Part shown: positions 27,390 through 37,639 of the stretch, piece after piece
Numbering within the stretch: position 1 is the stretch's first letter
Layout: each line of letters opens with the position of its first letter
DNA from: Taudactylus pleione
Taxonomy: Eukaryota; Chordata; Amphibia; Anura; Myobatrachidae
NCBI GenBank assembly: GCA_031769625.1
Contig: JAUIMM010000188.1
Span: 10,779,001-10,843,000, forward strand
DNA: 64,000 bases
Reading direction: 5' to 3'
Translations under genes and position numbers: made by a program
Notes under the pieces: model-generated
Database searches by the model: none
What the model was told of the DNA's origin: nothing
Seen by the model: only the letters and a program-made list of their open reading frames with translations

Positions 27390-28040
27390 CACAGGGTTGC
27401 CTACCTTTAATATTCTCTTCCCGGGAGAAGCCCGGGTAAAGGTGCGTACACACTGGGCGATAAAGTGGACGACTGAACGATAATGATATCGTTATCGTTC
27501 AGTCGTCCACTTTATCGTCCATTTTTAAGCCCAAAAAGATGAACGATGACGACGACGCGCGTTCCCGCGGGAGAGAGCCCGGCGCTGAACGCTATCGTTA
27601 ATGATATCGTTCAGCGGCTGTGCTCAATGTCATGAACGACATTGAGCACAGCCTGCCGGGGACACACTAGACGATATCGCTCAGGGAGCATATCGTGTAG
27701 TGTGTATGCACCTTAAGAGAAGCAGCAGGGGGCCGACGGGGGCGGGGCTTCACGATTCGCGTCATTAAGCCCCGCCCCCTCGCAGTAAAATTGCCGCGAT
27801 TGGGCACAATTTACATAGGGGGCGGGGCCAAATGCTGTGATTCATGCAGAATCACAGCTTAAGCCCCGCCCCCTTTACAGAGACCCGCGATTGCCGCAGG
27901 TATTCTCCTAATTCTGCCCACTTCACTAGGAAGTGGGCAGAATGCGGGAGAAATGCCTACCCTTCCGGGGGTGCGTGGGGTTACCCGAAAAATCGGGAGC
28001 CTCCCGCGAAAACCAGGAGGGTAGGCATGTAAGCCTGGCA
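27390..28040. mobile_element. Possible larger foldback element, with CGGGAG and TGCCTACC inverted ends
   Basis: The left part contains TTGCCTACC and TCCCGGGAGAAGCCCGGG; the right part contains CGGGAGCCTCCCGC and GGAGGGTAGGCA, imperfect inverted counterparts. Between them are repeated GGGGCGGGGCTT / AAGCCCCGCCCC inverted motifs (27,735-27,875) and the nested foldback element at 27,440-27,713. The exact ends and any TSD are unclear. Confidence 0.4.
27440..27713. mobile_element. PIF/Harbinger-like foldback MITE, 274 bp, TSD TAA
   Basis: The terminal inverted repeats AGGTGCGTACACACT and AGTGTGTATGCACCT are flanked by TAA at 27,437-27,439 and 27,714-27,716. A 3-bp TWA duplication is the usual PIF/Harbinger signature. 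Inside is a perfect 25-bp inverted repeat (27,459-27,483 with 27,492-27,516) around the palindrome GATATC, plus a second foldback (27,590-27,655) containing CATTGAGCACAG arms. A relative with the same ends lies at 40,581. Confidence 0.75.
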
Positions 28041-28179
28041 GCAGTGGCGTAACTATGGAGGGTGCAAGGGGTGCGCTTGCTGTGGGGCACGGTGGCTTAG
28101 GGAGCCCGCCGACCAAACAAGTAACCCTCTGCAACCTCCCGAGTTAAAAGTGGCCGGGTCCTACAGGAGTGACTGCGTG
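28041..28179. mobile_element. Fragment with AGTGGCGTAACTAT terminus (hAT-type end)
   Basis: The motif CAGTGGCGTAACTAT at 28,042 is the same terminus seen on the hAT element at 41,231. No matching right end or TSD was found here, so it is a truncated copy or its right end has diverged. Confidence 0.4.
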
Positions 28180-28406
28180 TGCGCGCCGCAGCTGCCGACC
28201 CAGTGACATCCATCCCAGCCAATGACCGCGGGGGGCAGCGTCTCATCATCCAATTGGCGCATGAGACCCCTGCCTCCCGGTCACGTGACACCTCTCTAGC
28301 AGCTGCTATTCCCTGCACTGCACGGGCTGACAGTGACAGTCTGACTGTTCCCCGGGGTCAGCATCGGTCGTGTGTAGACGGGATCTTGCAGAAGAGCCTG
28401 GTCGAG
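28180..28406 (+). promoter_or_regulatory. CpG-rich promoter-like segment with a possible non-coding first exon
   Basis: The segment combines a CCAAT box at 28,219-28,223, a bidirectional CCAATTGG at 28,250-28,257, and the palindrome GTCACGTGAC at 28,280-28,289 (E-box of the USF/MITF/TFEB type). These are followed within about 120 bp by GAG|GTGAGCG, a good splice-donor match at 28,406/28,407. That order is what a TATA-less vertebrate promoter with a short untranslated first exon looks like. No downstream coding exon is recognised in the window, and dispersed repeats can carry such motifs, so function is inference only. Confidence 0.3.
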
Positions 28407-29037
28407 GTGAGCGCAGTTACAAAGATAACTGAAGTTTGCCTTAGAACTGAAGGCTCATAAACCTCTAGTCAGGGACAGAATGGGTTAATAGTTAAGGGGG
28501 TTGTGGTTTATTGTTGATGGACAGCACAGGTAGCAGAAGGATTGGTGGGCATCATCTTTAGGGAGGGGTTTTAGATCATTTCATGGTATTATCCTGGCTC
28601 TTTCAGCCGGGTGAGATGCCCGCTGTGGAGACAAATCTCACCCCCGCATTGAGAGAGCCGCACCACACCTCTCGGTGATCACGTCAGGCTGGCGCGGCTT
28701 CTCCTCTCCCACAAGTCTCAGATTCCATCGGGGAAGAGCCGCGCTCGCCTCACGGACGCGCACGCTTGGCTCTGCCCTCGGCGGTGGGGGGTATAACGGC
28801 CAGCTGGGCTGCCGCCCAGCCCGGGACTTCCTCAGGCGGGCGTCCGAGCGGGCGGAAGAGGGTACATAAGCGGGTGAGACGGGAGCCTGTAATGGCTGCT
28901 CAATCACCTTTTGCCGCAGTGTGGTGGAACAATTTGGTTTCCCCCTGGTTTTGGTTGTGCATATTGGGGGTATTGATTAATGCCGAATGATATTGTTAGA
29001 TTTGTGTCAGTCAATTGTGAGCGACCGTCACGAAGTG
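28407..29037. other. GC-rich sequence upstream of the SGNH-domain fragment
   Basis: No gene recognised. The stretch 28,590-28,890 has inverted GAGAGAGCCG / CGGCTTCTC-type motifs and short open frames without similarity. It may be the 5' part of the retroelement whose hydrolase-like domain begins at 29,038. Confidence 0.3.
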
Positions 29038-29319
29038 GTGCGGCTCTGGCCGGAGTGCGTTGTTGTTTGGTCCTCTATCGTTGCCCGTTAGTCTTGGCGT
29101 TGTAGGTCAACCACGGCAGTCATTGATCGATCCAGGAAGAAAATAAATAGGTGGGTGGCTAGACACGTGTTGGCAATGGGTGGGTTGGTGGTGCATCACC
29201 CCTTAATCCGTGTACAGGATGCCCTCCTTTTCCGTAGGGACGGGGTTCGCCTCACTGAGGAGGGGATATTTTTGTGGCTTGAGGGAATTTTTTTAGTGTT
29301 AGCAGCGGTGCTGGTTTAG
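29038..29319 (+). pseudogene. SGNH-hydrolase-like domain fragment of a retroelement
   Basis: Ninety-four codons in one frame, ending at a TAG at 29,317-29,319 and interrupted once by an in-frame TAG within the sequence VVVWSSIVAR*SWR. The pattern is a hydrophobic strand plus WS-IVxR, then IDRSRKKIN, then ARHVLAMGGLVVHH, then RRDGVRLTEEG. The last block matches the DGVHLT-type motif that closes SGNH hydrolase-like domains, where Asp and His are the catalytic pair; here the usual His is replaced by Arg. Such domains are known as accessory ORFs of vertebrate tyrosine-recombinase (Ngaro/DIRS-like) and some non-LTR retroelements. The N-terminal catalytic Ser block is not visible, so the copy is truncated, and with the stop and the missing His it is presumably dead. 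The family assignment rests on motif recognition only. Confidence 0.6.
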
Positions 29320-29810
29320 GTATATAATGGTGGCGGGCTTGGTTCTTGAGGGAACCATTGCGTGGCGGGAAAGAACGGCAACATGGCGGCCAACTTGCTG
29401 CAGTATGGGGTGCATTCCCCTTCAATACACTGGATAGGCTGATTTCACCCTAATGGGGTCAGCGGCGCCTCTCATCCGAGTGGGCCTGAATAGTGCATTG
29501 GTTTGGGTGTCGGATACACCCCCACTTGCTTAGAAAGGGATCATTGGACCTTGCAAGTTGTAATTTTACATTTGCCCTTGACATTGGGATAGTTGACCCT
29601 CGCAATTTGTGACATCATTTGCCCAAGTTAACTGGTTCGCAATATGCTGCCGATCTTTCTGCTGCCACCATTCTTCTGCTGTAATAAATAAAGCTGACCA
29701 TTCATTTTTTGAACGGCACATTCGGACTTTATTTTAGTTAATTATATAGGGTTAAGATTATTGGTTATGGTTCATCTGTCATCTGATGATAGAGGGTTTA
29801 TATGTATTGG
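29320..29810 (+). other. 3' tail of the retroelement with overlapping AATAAA signals
   Basis: Non-coding sequence downstream of the SGNH-like fragment. It ends near two overlapping AATAAA signals at 29,683-29,688 and 29,687-29,692, consistent with a polyadenylated retroelement transcript on the plus strand. The sequence to 29,802 has no recognisable feature. Confidence 0.4.
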
Positions 29811-30139
29811 CAGGGTTGGACTGGCCCACAGGGGTACAGGGGATATCCCCGGTGGGCCCCACTGCCTGTGGGCCAACCCCCCTCCTCTAGGTGTCAGGTT
29901 CCAGATGTCAAATTATAGATTGTTACTCTACTAGACAGTCAGTTACCTGGCGGAGCTGGACCACTGATCAGCATGGGGATTTGGTTACCTTCTATAGAAC
30001 TACACTAAGATTTGCCTAATGGTTAGCCAAGCATCTGTGGTGGTGGGCCTCACCCCATTGGTGGATGACAGACCACTTAAGCATGGGCCTCTGCCACCGT
30101 ATTTCTCCAGTGGGTCCATCATGCCCCAGTCTGACACTG
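29811..30139. mobile_element. Non-autonomous hAT-like element, 329 bp, with 8-bp TSD
   Basis: The left end CAGGGTTGGACTGGCCC is the inverted counterpart of the right end CCCCAGTCTGACACTG. The flanks are TGTATTGG (29,803-29,810) and TGTACTGG (30,140-30,147), an 8-bp TSD with one mismatch. The interior has repeated GTGGGCC motifs and no transposase. A related right end (CCCCAGTCCGACACTG) lies at 39,772-39,787 and a related left end (CAGGCTCGGACTGGGGC) at 36,281. Confidence 0.75.
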
Positions 30140-30431
30140 TGTACTGGTAGTACACTTACAGCCATGTCTGCAGAGTATGGCTTGTGCCCCTCTCTACTCA
30201 CCACGGCACACACATCCGTGCACATGTAATGGGATGGATGTGTCTTCATTGCAGGGGCTCGGTTTCAGAATTTACTGGCATGTTAGTATACCTTGCTCAA
30301 GAAACAATTAAGGTAACAATTAAGGTACCTAGTAATTAAAATTACATTTATTGTGGTCTTACGTGTAATTGTTTTCACAGCAATTTATTAAAATAAGAGT
30401 TATCACTCTGGGTGTCCACGTTCTGCTTTAG
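30140..30431. other. Short unassigned spacer
   Basis: About 290 bases, A/T-rich towards its end, without a recognised gene or repeat. It leads directly into array B. Confidence 0.4.
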
Positions 30432-33352
30432 TTAGTATGCACAGAACTGGTACTGCTCTAATGAGTATGCACTGGGCACAGAACTGGTACTGCTCTAATG
30501 AGTATGCACTGGGCACAGAACTGGTACTGCTCTAATGAGTATGCACTGGGCACAGAACTGGCACTGCTCTAATGAGTATGCACTGGGCACAGAACTGGTA
30601 CTGCTCTAATGAGTATGCACTGGGCACAGAACTGGCACTGCTCTAATGAGTATGCACTGGGCACAGACTGGTACTGCTCTAATGAGTATGCACTGGGCAC
30701 AGAACTGGTACTGCTCTAATGAGTATGCACTGGGCACAGAACTGGTACTGCTCTAATGAGTATGCACTGGGTACAGAACTGATACTGCTCTAATGAGTAT
30801 GTACTGGGCACAGAACTGGTACTGCTCTAATGAGCATACACTGGGCACAGAACTGGCACTGCTCTAATGAGTATGCACTGGGCACAGAACTGGCACTGCT
30901 CTAATGAGTATGCACTGGGCACAGACTGGTACTGCTCTAGTGAGTATGCACTGGGCACAGACTGGTACTGCTCTAATGAGTATGCACTGGGCACAGAACT
31001 GGTACTGCTCTAATGAGTATGCACTGGGCACAGAACTGGTACTGCTCTAATGACTATGCACTGGGCACAGAACTGGCACTGCTCTAATGAGTATGCACTG
31101 GGCACAGACTGGTACTGCTCTAATGAGTATGCACTGGGCACAGAACTGGCACTGCTCTAATGAGTATGCACTGGGCACAGAACTGGCACTGCTCTAATGA
31201 GTATGCACTGGGCACAGACTGGCACTGCTCTAATGAGTATGCACTGGGCACAGACTGGCACTGCTCTAATGAGTATGTACTGGGCACAGAACTGGCACTG
31301 CTCTAATGAGTATGCACTGGGCACAGAACTGGCACTGCTCTAATGAGTATGCACTGGGCACAGAACTGGCACTGCTCTAATGAGTATGCACTGGGCACAG
31401 AACTGGCACTGCTCTAATGAGTATGCACTGGGCACAGAACTGGTACTGCTCTAATGACTATGCACTGGGCACAGAACTGGCACTGCTCTAATGAGTATGC
31501 ACTGGGCACAGAACTGGCACTGCTCTAATGAGTATGCACTGGGCACAGAACTGGCACTGCTCTAATGAGTATGCACTGGGCACAGACTGGTACTGCTCTA
31601 ATGAGTATGTACTGGGCACAGAACTGGCACTGCTCTAATGAGTATGCACTGGGCACAGAACTGGCACTGCTCTAATGAGTATGCACTGGGCACAGACTGG
31701 CACTGCTCTAATGAGTATGCACTGGGCACAGACTGGCACTGCTCTAATGAGTATGTACTGGGCACAGAACTGGCACTGCTCTAATGAGTATGCACTGGGC
31801 ACAGAACTGGCACTGCTCTAATGAGTATGCACTGGGCACAGAACTGGCACTGCTCTAATGAGTATGCACTGGGCACAGAACTGGCACTGCTCTAATGAGT
31901 ATGCACTGGGCACAGAACTGGCACTGCTCTAATGAGTATGCACTGGGCTCAGACTGGTACTGCTCTAATGAGTATGCACTGGGCACAGACTGGCACTGCT
32001 CTAATGAGTATGCACTGGGCACAGAACTGGTACTGCTCTAATGAGTATGCACTGGGCACAGAACTGGTACTGCTCTAATGAGTATGCACTGGGCACAGAA
32101 CTGGTACTGCTCTAATGAGTATGCACTGGGCACAGAACTGGTACTGCTCTAATGAGCATGCACTGGGCACAGAACTGGTACTGCTCTAATGAGCATGCAC
32201 TGGGCACAGAACTGGTACTGCTCTAGTGAGCATGCACTGGGCACAGACTGGTACTGCTCTAGTGAGTATGCACTGGGCACAGAACTGGTACTGCTCTAAT
32301 GAGCATGCACTGGGCACAGACTGGTACTGCTCTAATGAGTATGCACTGGGCACAGAACTGGCACTGCTCTAATGAGTATGCACTGGGCACAGAACTGGCA
32401 CTGCTCTAATGAGTATGCACTGGGCACAGAACTGGCACTGCTCTAATGAGTATGCACTGGGCACAGACTGGTACTGCTCTAGTGAGTATGCACTGGGCAC
32501 AGAACTGGTACTGCTCTATTGAGTATGCACTGGGCACAGAACTGGTACTGCTCTAATGAGTATGCACTGGGCACAGAACTGGTACTGCTCTAATGAGTAT
32601 GCACTGGGCACAGAACTGGTACTGCTCTAATGAGTATGCACTGGGCACAGACTGGTACTGCTCTAATGAGTATGCACTGGGCACAGACTGGTACTGCTCT
32701 AATGAGTATGCACTGGGCACAGACTGGTACTGCTCTAATGAGTATGCACTGTGCACAGAACTGGCACTGCTCTAATGAGTATACACTGGGCAGAGAACTG
32801 GCACTGCTCTAATGAGTATACACTGGGCACAGAACTGGTACTGCTCTAATGAGTATACACTGGGCACAGAAATGGTACTGCTCTAATGAGTATACACTGG
32901 GTAGAGAGCTGGTACTGCTCTAATGAGTATGTACTGGGCACAGACTGGTACTGCTCTAATGAGTATACACTGGGCAGAGAACTGGCACTGCTCTAGTGAG
33001 TATGCACTGGGCACAGAACTGGCACTGCTCTAATGAGTATGCACTGGGCACAGAACTGGCACTGCTCTAATGAGTATGCACTGGGTACAGATCTGGTACT
33101 GCTCTAGTGAGTATGCACTGGGCACAGAACTGGTACTGCTCTAATGAGTATGCACTGGGCACAGAACTGGTACTGCTCTAATGAGTATGCACTGGGCACA
33201 GACTGGTACTGCTCTAATGAGTATGCACTGGGCACTGAACTGGTACTGCTCTAATGAGTATGTACTGGGCACAGAACTGGCACTGCTCTAATGAGTATGC
33301 ACTGGGTACAGAAATGGTACTGCTCTAGTGAGTATGCACTGGGCACAGAACT
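30432..33352. repeat. Array B: 37-bp minisatellite, about 79 copies
   Basis: The unit is CTGGTACTGCTCTAATGAG, then TATGCACTGGGCACAGAA. Most units are 37 bp; CACAGACTGG variants are 36 bp. Sites varying between copies are GGTAC/GGCAC, GAGTATGCAC/GTATGTAC/GCATGCAC, TAATGAG/TAGTGAG and rare TGACTATG. The TGACTATG variant occurs at 31,051 and 31,455, about 11 units apart, with similar variant order after each, suggesting block duplication. Most of the array has stops in plus frames because of CTCTAATGAG. Short open frames occur only in runs of 36-bp units. Confidence 0.97.
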
Positions 33353-34379
33353 GATTTGAGGCTCCCCTGCCATGTTTGGGGTCCAGACGACCGAGTTTGA
33401 GAACCTATGGGCTAATGGTGAATGCAGGTTGAAGTTGGGAAAGTCCAATGTTTAGACCAGGAAGTGTAGACCCTTCACACCAGACCTGGGTCTTCTGTAA
33501 GACAGTGGACACACTGAGATTATGTCCAAGTGCCACTGAGCCAGCCAATCAAAGCCTTTTAGGCATGATCATCGCAACCCAGGTTATACCATTTATACCC
33601 CTTTCACACATAGAGAAAAAACTCGGGTTTTTGCTGGTGAACGCCCCCCGACCTGGGTCTAGACTATGTGTGAAAGGGGCCAACAAGGGCCGGAGTCCCA
33701 AGTTCGTGACCCTGCTCAGTATTATCCCCTTCACGCTGCAAGCAATAACCCGGGTTAAGCATGTGAACGCGCAGCAACCCCGGTTACCGTGCAGTGTGAA
33801 AGGGCCGGGTTGAAATAAACCGAGTCGAGCATCCCAACATTTCAGCCCTGGTCACGAGAAGGGTTGAGCGTGTCTTCAACCTGGCTCGTGATGCAGTGTG
33901 AACGGGTAACCCGGGTCGATGCAAAGGAAAAGGCTGGAGCTTGGAGATGAGATCATGAGATCATCGACCCGGTAGTGAAGGTACGGGCCGCCAGTCTGAA
34001 GGAGGCCCGCATAATCGCGACCCGCATAATCACGGGTGCGACCCGACATTCAGATGTAAAAGAGGCATAACAGTGTAATTCCAGAGTCTGACTCAGGTCG
34101 CCTGTAGTTTGAATGGCATAACCCGGGTCATGCCTAAAAGACTCTGATTGGCCAGAGATTGGCTGGGTTGTCACCTATGTGTGAACGGGAATAAGTACAG
34201 AAAACCCTGGATTCAACCCAGACTCAATGTCCCGGGTCAAAGTTGGGTTAAAGCCGGGGTTTATGTGGGAAAGGTATATCACACTACACTACAGGCGACC
34301 CAGGTCGGACCCGGGAATAACTGCTGTTGAGCAGGTTTGCAAACCCGGGACTCCAATCTTGGTCGGCCCTTTTACATAT
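33353..34379. repeat. Foldback repeat with ACCCGGGT and GTGTGAA motifs
   Basis: The segment GCCAATCAAAGCCTTTTAGG at 33,543 recurs inverted at 34,117-34,154 (CCTAAAAGACTCTGATTGGC), each next to AACCCGGGT/ACCCAGGTT. CCCCTTTCACACATAG (33,599) and CTATGTGTGAAAGGGG (33,662) form a second, shorter inverted pair. GTGTGAA and ACCCGGGTC motifs recur throughout. The open frames here (for example 33,448-33,813) have no recognised similarity. I read this as one long decayed foldback element. Confidence 0.5.
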
Positions 34380-34829
34380 AGGGGGTGATTCAGCACAGAA
34401 CAGAATTGCAAAGCTGCACGCAAGCAGCTTTGCAATTCCGTCCTTGGTACTATGTTAATGCAGCAGGAGATGTCACGCCCCCTGCATGCATTCCGGATTA
34501 CTTTCATCTGCGTGATCCTTTGCCAGTTGAGTGACCATGGGGGTACCGCAGGCCGGCCATCGCAGATGTCCAAAAGAGACCAGGAAATCTCCGTCTGCCG
34601 AAAAAGATCCCGGCCTCTTCCCTCCCCCCCAATGGCGGTAACGTGCCAACGTTTTGTGAAAATGGAGACCATCGTTTGCCCCAAAACAGCAGCAGACTGT
34701 CAATCACTGACAATCTACTGCTGCTCTGCGTCCGATCACACAGGACCCGTTCTGCACACGCACAGATTTCCGACTATTGGGAATCTGCATTTGGCAACGC
34801 ACTACCGTGAAATGCTGAATAAAGCCCTT
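34380..34829. mobile_element. Possible foldback element nested in the preceding repeat
   Basis: The left end GGGGGTGATTCAGCA is the imperfect inverse of TGCTGAATAAAGCCC at 34,814-34,828. Just inside the left end is a perfect 14-bp hairpin (34,404-34,417 with 34,424-34,437; arms AATTGCAAAGCTGC). No clear TSD. The flanking sequence (CTATGTGAGAAAGGGG at 34,882) resembles the ends of the host foldback repeat, so the insertion is probably nested. Confidence 0.45.
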
Positions 34830-34910
34830 AGTATAGACTTGGGTAGGTGCGCGTGCACTGGCAAAGACCCAGTTATTTAGGCTATGTGAGAAAGGGGCAT
34901 AATTGTCTAT

Positions 34911-35236
34911 GGGCGGGATGTACTAAAGGTGAAAATGTGGTAAAACCACGAATGCCGTTTTCGGGGGTTTTACCGCATTCCCCAAATGTACTAAGCACTG
35001 GAATGTGATGCTATGGGCTTCCTTTCGGGAAGCTCCCAACACCGCCCCGCGGGCCGCTGGCTGCGTGTTGAACCCAGAAGTCCCTCTGTCCGGAGCTATC
35101 ACAAAGGTCAGCTCTTATCGGGAGATATGTCCTTTGCGATATTCTAGGTACATACCGCGGTAATGAACCGCGGTATGTACCCGAAGACAGAGGGAATGTA
35201 TCACAGCGCCGATGCGATATTTAGTACATCCCGCCC
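34911..35236. mobile_element. Foldback element, 326 bp, 3-bp TSD TAT
   Basis: Perfect 17-bp terminal inverted repeats GGGCGGGATGTACTAAA are flanked by TAT at 34,908-34,910 and 35,237-35,239. The interior has hairpins, including a GGTAAAACC / GGTTTTACC pair near the left end and TACCGCGGTA / TACCGCGGTATG pairs at 35,150-35,182. No transposase. The 3-bp TSD fits PIF/Harbinger-type MITEs. The element at 49,829-50,269 is a diverged relative in inverse orientation. Confidence 0.7.
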
Positions 35237-35239
35237 TAT

Positions 35240-35793
35240 TTGATTTATCTCCCAAGACTCTAGTATGCTCAAGCAAGTTACCCCTTCTTGAATGTCTCTA
35301 TTGAGGACTTTCCAATTAATTTCCAAACTTTTTTCAGATATCATTGCGGTGGAAAGTTTTATTGATTGCTCTTTTGTGTAAAGAAATGATGGGCAATGTT
35401 TCAGAGCCGAACGCAATCCACACGTAATGTCGAAGTTCATAGTTGAGCGATTAATTGCAATTGCGTTACATAGACTGTGCATACAAAGGTGCTCCTGCAT
35501 TGGGCGCAGACGGTAGCAGAAATGGGGCAGACAAGTGATGGGCATTTCTGGGCGATGACTGGGAGGTGGCCTGAGGTGAGCGCAAAAAAAAGTCTGTCTC
35601 GTGGGCGTGTCACAGGCGTGTCAGTGCGTCCCCATATTCACTCCCGCAGGCACAGAGGCCATAGTCAGACAGAAACTGCACCTGCCACAGGGCTACTAAA
35701 AGTGGTGATGGTGAAAGATGAAGTTTTGCCTCTTTCTGAGACCCGTAAATTGGCAAGAAGATCCGAGTCTGCACCTCTATAGTATATAGTATA
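35240..35793. other. Unassigned dispersed-repeat sequence
   Basis: No gene recognised. Short ORFs at 35,201-35,545 (minus) and 35,477-35,782 (plus) have no similarity I can name. The 35,480-35,700 part resembles, in composition and in words such as GGTGATGG and TTGGGCGCAGA, other dispersed repeats of the window. Confidence 0.3.
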
Positions 35794-36280
35794 CTAGCGA
35801 CCCGCCCCGGCGATAGTCTTTTTTAACCAAGGTCATAAAAGACTGCCTTGCAGACGACATTAGTTGTTTTTCCTCCTGACGTCAACACGAAAAGATTCCG
35901 GCCACGCTAAGTGTCTGGCCCTGTGCTTTATTTATGGCCGTGCCAAAGCCGACTCTTACCGGGAATTGGACTCGTTTGAAATGATAGAATCGTTTTTCAC
36001 ATAAATGAAATAGGAAATAGGAACAGTAAAAAAAAAAGGGAAAAACTGAAATTTTGTATCAGTAAACGACAGAGCTTACGTCAATTTTTCTGGAGAAACC
36101 GGATAATACGTATCAATTTCTACGTGGTATAAAATAAAGTCCATCGTTGTGATTTCTCTTTAATGGTTTAGGGTGGCGTAGGCCTAGAATGCGCTCGGAT
36201 GTCCGTTCTTTCATTGACTTGATTCACTAAAATCGTCGCTGCTGGGCTCCCTTTTGTCATACGTTAATGGTTCATACACA
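35794..36280 (-). mobile_element. Helitron remnant (3' end on the minus strand)
   Basis: Read on the minus strand, the sequence ends in GGGGCGGGTCGCTAG and is followed by T. A CTAG (CTRR-type) 3' end next to T matches the Helitron terminus and its A/T insertion site. Upstream on the same strand is a PIF1-family helicase motif (35,882-36,030). The 5' end was not located; at 36,281 an unrelated hAT-type terminus begins. Confidence 0.65.
35882..36030 (-). pseudogene. Helitron helicase C-terminal fragment (PIF1-like motif VI)
   Basis: The minus-strand frame reads HFKRVQFPVRVGFG, then TAINKAQGQTLSVAGIF, and stops at 35,882-35,884. FPVRVxFxxxINKAQGQTL is the diagnostic late motif of the superfamily 1 PIF1-like helicase of the Helitron Rep-Hel protein, which unwinds DNA during rolling-circle transposition. 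In intact proteins the motif is followed by VGIYL and a conserved ALSR segment; here a stop follows six codons later. The upstream sequence (36,030-36,250) has several stops and no clear helicase motifs. The Rep HUH nuclease is not in the window. The copy is dead. Confidence 0.75.
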
Positions 36281-36933
36281 CAGGCTCGGACTGGGGCACC
36301 GGGTGTTTCATAGCCAGGTCTTCTTTTTGCGAGAGGGTGGGGCCTAACCCAGGTCACCGGCAGGGTTTATTATAGCAGGTTGTTGAGTTGACTGACCCGG
36401 CTGCTGATCGCTCCCCCCCTGCACTGGGCTGTCTCAATCACTTGCGAGGCGTTCCGTGCCGCTCACTAGTTCTTTTACAGTCTTGTCTGCAAAGCCTCGG
36501 CTGGTTTTAGTTGCTGCCCCTCCCCCAGGACCAGCCACCAATGAGGTATATTTGTCTCTCCTAGACACGCCCCCTCTCCTATCTCTCCACGGACTCCGAC
36601 CTGCAGTGGCTTCATTTTCCCCTGCACAGCTACCTGCACCCTGGGTCTGATTCAGCAAGGAACGCAGATGCTAATACGCACGCAATCGGTCGCTGTTTGT
36701 GCTCTGCGCATGCATCGCAGTGCGCATGCGAGAACTAGCAATTGCAATGGAAACTGCGATTGTAGAGGCTACACAGTCCCAGAACAGAGTGATTGACTGG
36801 AAGTGCCGTTTGTGGGTGGTGATGGGGGGGTGGTCAGCCCCAAACACACCCTTACAGGTGTCCCTTTTATCTGCATCGCAACCCCTCTTACCTTGTAACC
36901 CCCCTCCCCCTCTGCCAGCATTCTATTCTATGT
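36281..36933. other. hAT-type left end and dispersed repeat
   Basis: CAGGCTCGGACTGGGGC at 36,281-36,297 matches hAT-type termini seen at 29,811 and 39,787, without a matching partner nearby. From 36,648 a dispersed repeat begins with TCTGATTCAGCAAGG and contains GCGCATGC motifs. No coding gene recognised. Confidence 0.4.
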
Positions 36934-37633
36934 ATTGGTATATATATATATACACAGTATATATAGAAAATTTATACAGAATATACACTGTATATGTATG
37001 TACACTATGTGTATGTATATGTATATATATATGTGTGTATGCATGTAAGTGTACTATATATGTATGTATGTCTATGCTGTATATGTATATGCATGTATGT
37101 GTCTACTGTATATGTATACATGTCTATGCTATGTATATGTGCATATGTATGCATGCATCTACGTACGTACGTACGTACGTACATGTATGCTATATATATG
37201 TATGTCTATGCTATGTATATGTGTGTATGCGTGTATGTATGTGTATACTGTATATGTATGTATGACTAGGCTATGTATATGTATGTATGTATGTATGTGT
37301 GTATGTATGTGTGTATGTATGTATGTGTATACTATATATGTATGTATGACTATGCTATGTATATGTATGTATGTGTGTATGTATGTGTATACTATATATG
37401 TATGTATGTCTATGCTATGTATATGTATGTGTATACTATATATGTATGTATGTCTATGCTATGTATATATATGTATGTGTGTATGCATGTATGTGTATAC
37501 TATATATGTATGTATGTCTATGCTATGTATATGTATGTATGTGTGTATGCATGTATGTGTATACTATATATGTATTTATGTCTATGCTATGTATATGTAT
37601 GTATGTGTGTATGCATGTATGTGTATACGATGT
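36934..37633. repeat. Array C: TATG/GTAT-rich microsatellite with 64-bp subrepeats
   Basis: A complex TATG/TGTA/TACG tetranucleotide tract. From about 37,370 it is organised in 64-bp periods: GTGTATAC ends at 37,500, 37,564 and 37,628. Because tetranucleotides cycle through all frames and lack stops in plus, long Tyr/Met/Cys-rich open frames arise (for example 37,049-37,786). These are not coding. Confidence 0.95.
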
Positions 37634-37639
37634 ATATGT

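Noticed and set aside
28097..28460. Overlapping ORFs in the CpG-rich region as coding sequence
   Set aside because: GC-rich DNA has few stops; frames on both strands are open, and the donor and promoter motifs fit an untranslated exon better.
30432..33352. CRISPR array
   Set aside because: Units are directly tandem with no unique spacers, and the sequence context is eukaryotic.
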